Origin: Bacteroidales bacterium
Lineage (GTDB): Bacteria; Bacteroidota; Bacteroidia; Bacteroidales; Paludibacteraceae
Reading direction: 5' to 3'
Length of the DNA stretch: 50,896 bases
Assembly: GCA_015654525.1 (NCBI GenBank)
Contig: JAATGT010000061.1
Location: forward strand, 1-50,896
The position numbers and the translations under genes were made by a program. The notes beneath the pieces were generated by a model that saw nothing but the letters and a program-made list of their open reading frames with translations, made no database searches and had not been told where the DNA came from. The stretch's first letter is position 1. Each line of letters begins with the position of its first letter. Of the stretch, positions 45,908 to 50,896 are shown piece by piece.

Positions 45908-46855
45908 TTATTGTTCAATATATTCTCGATACCTATTATACAAATGTCCGGCTTGTAAATAGGCCGATTGGGGACTCATAAAATGTGAGAACTCGAAAGT
46001 GATTGCATTCTCGATACCGGCTTCAGCTGCTAGTTCTAATTTCAATTTTAATTTTTCCCACTTAATTGGTAAAAATTTGATAGGCATGTCCCGGTCGAAG
46101 GTTTCAGAATTGGTCCAACAAGCTAAACCGTACTTGTCGCACAAACGCTTGTTTATTTTTAGAAAATCTACCAGTTCATCGTATTCTACATGACCATCTT
46201 GAAATGCTACAATATCTACAGCTCCTTGTATTCCGGCAAATATTTCGTCCCATTCTTTTTCATGACTTTGAAAAGTGACTGCTTCGGTCCGCGACGTTTC
46301 ATTGGTATATTGGCTGATATTCTTTTTTCCATCGATATAGGGTGAAATAAGTACAGGCAACCCGGAAGAGACATTCTTGCAATATCGCCCCAGCTGAGCA
46401 AACATTTCTATTATTTTACCATTGTTGCGGCTACATTCTTGCGACAGATACCATCCTGCAAATGACTTGTGATGTCCGTATGTGCTCCATACCTCATCTA
46501 TAAGTTCTTTATTTACTTCTACTTCTCGTTCATAATTTCCATCTACCCAAAATTCAGAATCAACCCAATATCTACCTGAGTCATATAGCCCAAAGTAAAA
46601 TTGCATTCCGTACTTATCACTAAGGCTTAGGAAGAGCTCTACCAAATCAATGGGTGGTGTATAACACTTCTCTCTTTTGCTAAGCACCTTCGATGGAAAT
46701 GTTTGCCAACGCTTGTAGCCAGATCGAATTAGAACGACCATTTCTATGCCGATGTCTTTCATGTATGCGAAATCAGCATCCCATTCTTTTGAACCCCAGT
46801 TTTGGTGAGGTATATCATGACTGATTTCATCTAAAAATGTGGCTTTGATTTTCAT
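45908..46855 (-). CDS. DUF4434 TIM-barrel protein, cytosolic
   Basis: 315 residues with no signal peptide. Reads as the DUF4434 family: ATFLDEISHDIPHQNWG at the start, WYLSQECSRN, VDIVAFQDGHVEYDEL and AITFEFSHFMSPQ. This is a glycosidase-like TIM barrel with candidate acidic residues at E in LSQE and E in NSETFD. Members have unknown function. The cytosolic location, in contrast to the exported enzymes of this PUL, and pairing with the AGE epimerase suggest it acts on an imported sugar or disaccharide. First gene of the minus-strand PUL. Confidence 0.7.
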   Translation of the reverse strand: MKIKATFLDEISHDIPHQNWGSKEWDADFAYMKDIGIEMVVLIRSGYKRWQTFPSKVLSKREKCYTPPIDLVELFLSLSDKYGMQFYFGLYDSGRYWVDSEFWVDGNYEREVEVNKELIDEVWSTYGHHKSFAGWYLSQECSRNNGKIIEMFAQLGRYCKNVSSGLPVLISPYIDGKKNISQYTNETSRTEAVTFQSHEKEWDEIFAGIQGAVDIVAFQDGHVEYDELVDFLKINKRLCDKYGLACWTNSETFDRDMPIKFLPIKWEKLKLKLELAAEAGIENAITFEFSHFMSPQSAYLQAGHLYNRYREYIEQ

Positions 46856-47308
46856 TTCTTTTTGTATTTGTTATATGGTTAAATGTCGAATTAATGTAAA
46901 TACAGAATAATATCCGCTGATTTTTTTTGTCTGGTACAACATGTCTTTTCTAGTTCCGTAAAGCATGAAATTGAATTTGTTGATTTCTGATTCATTCTCA
47001 TTTTTTTTTATAACAAGAGTCTGACGTAAGATCAAATAGAATGTTTGAATTAAGAGTTTGTTTAAAAATGTTGTTTTGATTGATTAATCCCTAAATCATA
47101 ATATTATTTTATCAACGAAGCAAAAGTAATTAAAATATTTTACTAACTATCGTGTTTTTACAAAATATTTTTCGTATATTTGTAACCTATTGATTTTATG
47201 ATATGTATTTATCTTTAGTCGGCAAATTAAACTTCAATCTTGAATTTATTTGTTTGTAATTATTAAAAATGAATTATATTTGCACGTTCATTAAAAAATA
47301 TATTATCT
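46856..47308. other. 453-bp divergent control region of the second PUL
   Basis: AT-rich, no gene. Two plus-strand TATATTTG boxes lie exactly 100 bp apart at 47175-47182 and 47275-47282. On the minus strand TACTTTTG at 47121-47128 is the best -7 match for the PUL operon but has no TTTG at a fitting distance. No clear inverted repeat recognised as a NagC-type operator. Confidence 0.5.
47253..47282 (+). promoter_or_regulatory. Promoter of the ROK regulator
   Basis: TTTG at 47253-47256 and TATATTTG at 47275-47282 are 18 bp apart, close to the Bacteroidetes TTTG(19-21)TAnnTTTG layout. An alternative TTTG at 47249-47252 gives 22. Transcription would start about 20 bases before the ATG at 47309. 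Confidence 0.6.
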
Positions 47309-48394
47309 ATGAAACACACATTTATTGAAGAAATTGAACTTGGATCGAAGAGTGCCATATTCAAAATTAATATTATACGCTACTATATTAATAATGGCGA
47401 GAATACTTTGGCCGATTTAGGAAAAGAAATGGATTTAAGTGTGCCTACAGTTACTAAGTTAGTTGGTGAACTGATAGATGAAGGTTATGTGGTTGATTTT
47501 GGCAAACAAGAAACTAATGGTGGGCGTCGCCCTAATGTATATGGAGTTAACCCTGACTCTGGTTATTTTTTGGGTGTTGATATAAAGCGTTTCAGAATTA
47601 ATATCGCTTTGATTAATTTCAAAGGCGATATGGTTGAATCGAAATTAAGTATCCCATTCTATTATGAAAATACACAGGATAGTTTTGACAAACTTTGCGT
47701 TATAATTAATAATTTTGTTGATAATGTCTCTGTACCCAAACCTAAAATATTAAGTGCTGGCGTAAATATGTCCGGAAGGGTTAACACGGAAACCGGACAC
47801 AGTTATAGCCTTTATTTCTTTAATGAAAAACCATTGACTGAGATATTTCAGGAGAGGCTTGGTATGCATGTGACGATAGATAATGATTCGCGTTCAATGG
47901 CTTATGGTGAATATATAAATGGAGTGGTGAATGGCGAGAAAGATATCATCTTTGTCAATGTTAGTTGGGGTTTAGGCTTGGGGATATTTATAGATGGCAA
48001 ATTGTATTATGGTAAGTCTGGATTTGCCGGTGAATTTGGACATTTAAATGCATTTGACAACGAAATTATTTGTCATTGTGGTAAAAAAGGTTGCCTTGAA
48101 ACTCAGGCTTCAGGCTCATTTATTCATCGTCGATTTTTAGAGAAAATTGCAGAAGGTAATACCTCTATTCTCGAAGAGCGAATAAAAAAAGGTGAAACTA
48201 TTATCCAAGAGGACATAATTGAAGCAGCACTAAAAGAAGATATGCTTGCCATTGAGCTTGTTGAGGAAGTCGGTAATACATTGGGCAAGCATATAGCAGG
48301 GCTCATAAATTTATTTAATCCAGAACTTGTCATTATAGGTGGGGTGGTAGCTCTGACTGGAGATTTTTACTTTTACCTATTAGAAGTGCTGTAA
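47309..48394 (+). CDS. NagC-like ROK-family transcriptional regulator, frameshifted near the 3' end
   Basis: 361 residues as read. N-terminal winged helix-turn-helix (about 15-75: DLGKEMDLSVPTVTKLVGEL, GGRRPNVYGVNP), then the ROK sugar-kinase-like domain with DND in VTIDNDSRSMAYGE, GKSGFAGEFGHL and the zinc site ICHCGKKGCLE. Such proteins repress or activate amino-sugar genes and release DNA on binding a sugar phosphate. The sequence leaves the family pattern after GGVVALTGD and stops at 48392-48394; the next frame continues LPIRSAVKKY to 48516. One missing base, most likely in the T-run near 48374, would restore a 402-residue protein. Divergent from the amino-sugar PUL, it is its likely regulator. 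Confidence 0.85.
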   Translation: MKHTFIEEIELGSKSAIFKINIIRYYINNGENTLADLGKEMDLSVPTVTKLVGELIDEGYVVDFGKQETNGGRRPNVYGVNPDSGYFLGVDIKRFRINIALINFKGDMVESKLSIPFYYENTQDSFDKLCVIINNFVDNVSVPKPKILSAGVNMSGRVNTETGHSYSLYFFNEKPLTEIFQERLGMHVTIDNDSRSMAYGEYINGVVNGEKDIIFVNVSWGLGLGIFIDGKLYYGKSGFAGEFGHLNAFDNEIICHCGKKGCLETQASGSFIHRRFLEKIAEGNTSILEERIKKGETIIQEDIIEAALKEDMLAIELVEEVGNTLGKHIAGLINLFNPELVIIGGVVALTGDFYFYLLEVL

Positions 48395-48516
48395 AGAAAT
48401 ATTCATTAAACCTAGTAAGTAAAGATACTTCGATAAAGTTAAGCAAACTTGGTGATAAAGCCGGGGTAGTAGGAGCATGTATGCTGGCGCGTGCCAAGAT
48501 GCTTGGATTAATATAA
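48379..48516 (+). other. Out-of-frame C-terminal tail of the ROK regulator
   Basis: Reads LPIRSAVKKYSLNLVSKD, then TSIKLSKLGDKAGVVGA and CMLARAKMLGLI, ending at TAA 48514-48516. The LPIRSAV start and GDKAGVVGACMLA block are the normal ROK C-terminus. With the upstream ORF the total would be 402 residues, the usual length. Either a sequencing/assembly error or a real truncation of the last helices of the kinase-like domain. Confidence 0.8.
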
Positions 48517-48520
48517 AGGC

Positions 48521-48574
48521 GAATTTACAATATAAATAGGAGTAATGTAAATTCAAAGGCGAACTAATTTTTTT
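48521..48574 (+). terminator. Possible terminator after ROK gene
   Basis: GAATTTACA (48521-48529) pairs with TGTAAATTC (48546-48554), both preceded or followed by AAAGGC words, and eight T's follow at 48567-48574. Long loop and AT-rich stem make it weak. Confidence 0.35.
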
Positions 48575-48670
48575 TAATGTGGAATACCCAAAAAAATAGT
48601 GTGGAATAATCTTTCGGCTAAATATATAAAAGGCTATTTTTTATTATAATTACCAATTTACTCATTTTTA

Positions 48671-49972
48671 ATGAATACAGAAAAAAAACAAAAACAGCAT
48701 CCTGCTAAATGGGTACCGTCGGTTTATTTTGCGATGGGGCTACCCTTTGTTGCATTGGCTTCAGCCTCATCTTTAATGTTTAAGAATTTAGGAATCTCTG
48801 ATTCAAAAATAGCATTCTGGACATCGCTAATTATGCTACCTTGGACGCTTAAACCTTTGTGGAGTCCTCTTCTTGAAATGTTTAAAACCAAGAAGCATTT
48901 TGTAGTGGCTACTCAAATGATAACCGGAATCACTTTTGCATTGGTTGCTTTTTCGCTGCATCTGCCAGATTTTTTCACTTACTCAATCGCTTTTATGGCA
49001 ATTATTGGTTTTAGTGGTGCAACCCATGATATTGCGACGGTTGGAATCTATCTCAATGAACTTTCACCAATAGATCAGGCAAAATATGTTGGCTGGCAGG
49101 GTGCCTTTTATAATATTGCTAAAATTTTATCAGGAGGTGCTTTGGTTTATTTGGCAGGTGAACTTGAGCAAAAGTTTGGTGTAGTGAATGCTTGGACAAT
49201 TGTTATGGGTATATATGGAGCTATAATGGTCCTTTTGTCTTTTTATCACTTTAAAATGCTGCCAACCGGCGGTTCATCAAATGATGTAAAATCATTAAAA
49301 GATGGTTTGAGTACATTAGAGGATGTGGCAATTACATTTTTTCAGAAGAAAAATATTTTAATGAGTATTCTTTTTGTGATTTTTTACCGCTTTGCAGAGG
49401 GATTTGCAATAAAAATAGCTCCGTTATTTTTCAAAGCGGCTAGGGAACAGGGAGGACTTGGACTTAGCACTTCGCAAATCGGACTTGTTTACGGATTATT
49501 CGGAGCTATAGCTTTTGTATTTGGATCTATCTTAGCCGGATACTATACTTCTAAAAGAGGTTTAAAAAAGACATTAAAGGTGCTCTGTTTTTGCTTTAAT
49601 ATTCCCTTCGCTGTTTATTGTGTGTTGGCAATCACTCAACCCGAAAGTCTTTTTGCCATTGGAGCAGCTGTTGTTCTCGAATATTTTGGCTATGGTTTTG
49701 GTTTTGTAGGGCTTACTCTTTATATTATGCAACAAATCTCTCCTGGAAAATATAAAATGGCTCATTATGCTTTTGCTGATGGCATTATGGCGCTCGGTTT
49801 TATGATTCCATCTATGTTGAGTGGCTATATCAGTGATTTCTTAGGGTATAAACTATTTTTCATTTGGGTCTTGGTAGCGACAATTCCATCATTTCTGATT
49901 ACGTTTCTGGCTCCTTTTACTAATGCCGAAACCAGTGAGGAGGCGGGTTTCTCAGAAAGCCAAGCAAAATGA
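48671..49972 (+). CDS. AmpG-like MFS transporter
   Basis: 433 residues, 12-14 membrane helices by eye. The opening PSVYFAMGLPFVALASASSL and the block FWTSLIMLPWTLKPLWSPLLE closely follow the AmpG/PAT branch of the MFS, whose best known member imports anhydro-muropeptides (GlcNAc-anhydroMurNAc). Sits 155 bp after the ROK gene on the same strand and is followed by a strong terminator. In this setting it probably imports a GlcNAc-containing product of the second PUL into the cytosol for the AGE, DUF4434, PIG-L and NagB proteins. Substrate is inferred. Confidence 0.75.
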   Translation: MNTEKKQKQHPAKWVPSVYFAMGLPFVALASASSLMFKNLGISDSKIAFWTSLIMLPWTLKPLWSPLLEMFKTKKHFVVATQMITGITFALVAFSLHLPDFFTYSIAFMAIIGFSGATHDIATVGIYLNELSPIDQAKYVGWQGAFYNIAKILSGGALVYLAGELEQKFGVVNAWTIVMGIYGAIMVLLSFYHFKMLPTGGSSNDVKSLKDGLSTLEDVAITFFQKKNILMSILFVIFYRFAEGFAIKIAPLFFKAAREQGGLGLSTSQIGLVYGLFGAIAFVFGSILAGYYTSKRGLKKTLKVLCFCFNIPFAVYCVLAITQPESLFAIGAAVVLEYFGYGFGFVGLTLYIMQQISPGKYKMAHYAFADGIMALGFMIPSMLSGYISDFLGYKLFFIWVLVATIPSFLITFLAPFTNAETSEEAGFSESQAK

Positions 49973-49987
49973 AACTGTCATTTAACG

Positions 49988-50024
49988 ACAAAAAGCCACT
50001 TCTGAAATTGAAGTGGCTTTTTGT
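49988..50024. terminator. Bidirectional terminator between MFS gene and ssb
   Basis: ACAAAAAGCCACTTC at 49988-50002 pairs perfectly with 50010-50024, 7-base loop, A-run and T-run on either side. Serves both convergent genes. Confidence 0.9.
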
Positions 50025-50037
50025 ATTGATCTAAATA

Positions 50038-50457
50038 TTAAAAAGGAAGATCATCTTCGGCATGAGGAGGAGCCAGATTGGTTTCGGTTGGCGTTGCAAC
50101 CGTATTAATAGCATCGTTGCTTTCAGCTTTTTTCCCAAGAAGCTGAATGGTGTCGGCATAGATTTCAGTTGTATAACGTTTGATTCCATCCTTTTCCCAT
50201 GAGCGGGTTTGAATTTTTCCTTCGATGTACAATTGACTTCCTTTTCGAATGTACTTCTCGCTTAATTCGGCAAGACCCCGCCATGCAACAATGTTGTGCC
50301 ATTCAGTACGTTCGGGAACTTGTGTACCATTTTGCATAGTAAAAGCTCTTTCTGTAGTTGCTAATGTGAAATTGGCAACTGCCACATTTTTGTCTAAATA
50401 GCGAACTTCGGGATCTTTCCCGGCATGACCGACTAAAATTACTTTATTCACTGACAT
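50038..50457 (-). CDS. ssb: Single-stranded DNA-binding protein
   Basis: 139 residues. OB-fold with the classic SSB start [19 protein letters not shown], the [14 protein letters not shown] strand and [15 protein letters not shown], then a short linker and the intact acidic tip EDDLPF that recruits repair and replication partners. A housekeeping gene; marks the right boundary of the carbohydrate region. Convergent with the AmpG-like gene. Confidence 0.97.
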   Translation of the reverse strand: MSVNKVILVGHAGKDPEVRYLDKNVAVANFTLATTERAFTMQNGTQVPERTEWHNIVAWRGLAELSEKYIRKGSQLYIEGKIQTRSWEKDGIKRYTTEIYADTIQLLGKKAESNDAINTVATPTETNLAPPHAEDDLPF

Positions 50458-50530
50458 AGATTTTGTTTTTTTTTAGAGTTAACAGCTAAAATTAATTGGC
50501 GTAAAAATAAATATTTTTTTTCGTATAACA

Positions 50531-50584
50531 AATAAGAGTTGTCAAATATTTTAATTTGGATTAAAATATTTGACAACTCTTATT
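50531..50584 (-). terminator. Perfect 24-bp stem hairpin between Dabb gene and ssb
   Basis: AATAAGAGTTGTCAAATATT plus TTAA at 50531-50554 pairs with 50561-50584 without a mismatch; loop TTTGGA. It lies between the stop of the Dabb gene (50649) and the start of ssb. Terminator for the former is likely, but the stem is unusually long and AT-rich, with no U-run after it. Confidence 0.65.
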
Positions 50585-50648
50585 ATAACCGTACCATTTA
50601 ATTTGTTGATAATGAAATAGGTATTTTATTTAGCGAAGATAAAAGTAA

Positions 50649-50896
50649 TTAAACTTCGTAATCAACAGCAGCGCGGGATGTTCTTACTTTTCCAATATAA
50701 GAAGCTACTTTTTTATGTGCCGGATGCTCTTGGTAGATATCAAGTGTTCCCATGTTATCAAATTCGGCATATAATGCTATATCAAAATTTGTTTTTGGGG
50801 CATTTGGAATATTGATCCCCACTTCAATTTTTTTGATTTCGGGTATTGAATGAATTAGATTTTCCAGTTCATATTTGATAATTTTGGCATTTTCAT
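50649..50896 (-). CDS. Dabb-family (stress-responsive alpha/beta-barrel) protein, 5' end beyond window
   Basis: 82 residues visible, stop at 50649-50651. The frame reads NLIHSIPEIKKIEVGINI, NFDIALYAEFDNMGTLDIYQ and EHPAHKKVASYIGKVRTSRA, the pattern of small Dabb (PF07876) ferredoxin-like dimers, which normally start with an MVKHIVLFK-type strand; that start lies outside the window. Function of the family is poorly known. It is not obviously part of the PUL. Confidence 0.85.
   Translation of the reverse strand, partial: ENAKIIKYELENLIHSIPEIKKIEVGINIPNAPKTNFDIALYAEFDNMGTLDIYQEHPAHKKVASYIGKVRTSRAAVDYEV

Overview
The window reads as chromosome of a Bacteroidales bacterium. It has two SusC/SusD pairs, many Bacteroidetes-type lipoproteins (Cys within about 30 residues of the start), low GC intergenic DNA, TAnnTTTG-type -7 promoter candidates, and a NagB/PIG-L fusion typical of that order. 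I cannot name the genus from sequence alone. The coding density is almost entirely carbohydrate utilisation, arranged as two polysaccharide utilisation loci (PULs) joined by amino-sugar genes, with housekeeping genes (ssb, a Dabb protein) at the right edge.

Region 1 (about 1-24 kb) is an alpha-mannan PUL. A minus-strand enzyme operon (11289 down to 379) encodes a three-domain glycosidase-like protein, a DUF4965/glutaminase-A-like protein, a GH92 alpha-mannosidase, an EEP-fold phosphatase/phosphodiesterase, a GH125 exo-alpha-1,6-mannosidase and an MFS sugar transporter. A divergent plus-strand operon (14534-23931) encodes a surface lipoprotein, a GH76 endo-alpha-1,6-mannanase, SusC, SusD and a DUF3823 lipoprotein. 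Between them is an unusual one-protein membrane regulator: LamG-like and Kelch sensor domains outside, one membrane helix, and a SARP-like winged helix plus helical domain inside. The likely scheme is that GH76 cuts the alpha-1,6 backbone at the surface, SusCD imports the pieces, GH92 and GH125 strip side chains and backbone in the periplasm, the EEP enzyme handles phosphate, and the MFS carrier imports monosaccharide.

Region 2 (about 24-27.3 kb) has a canonical nagB and a NagB-like/PIG-L fusion whose deaminase half has lost the canonical catalytic residues. A short palindromic element with terminal inverted repeats lies just upstream of nagB. A second copy in opposite orientation, beside a broken tail of the fusion gene, lies at the very left edge of the window. 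The 27 kb mannan region is therefore bracketed by inverted homologous sequence.

Region 3 (about 27.3-46.9 kb, all minus strand) is a second PUL: DUF4434, AGE-family epimerase, SusC, SusD, a DUF5018-like lipoprotein, a phosphodiester glycosidase (NAGPA/DUF2233), two GHL10-like proteins, an ADP-ribosylglycohydrolase-fold protein, a calcineurin-like phosphoesterase, a sialate-O-acetylesterase-like protein and a DUF5009 membrane protein, feeding toward nagB. The enzyme set suggests an N-acetylhexosamine glycan carrying phosphodiesters or phosphates and O-acetyl groups; this is inference. A strictly 21-bp phased repeat array of unknown role sits in the middle of this cluster.

Region 4 (about 47.2-50.9 kb) has a divergent NagC-like ROK regulator with a frameshift near its end, an AmpG-like MFS transporter, ssb and the C-terminal part of a Dabb-family protein.
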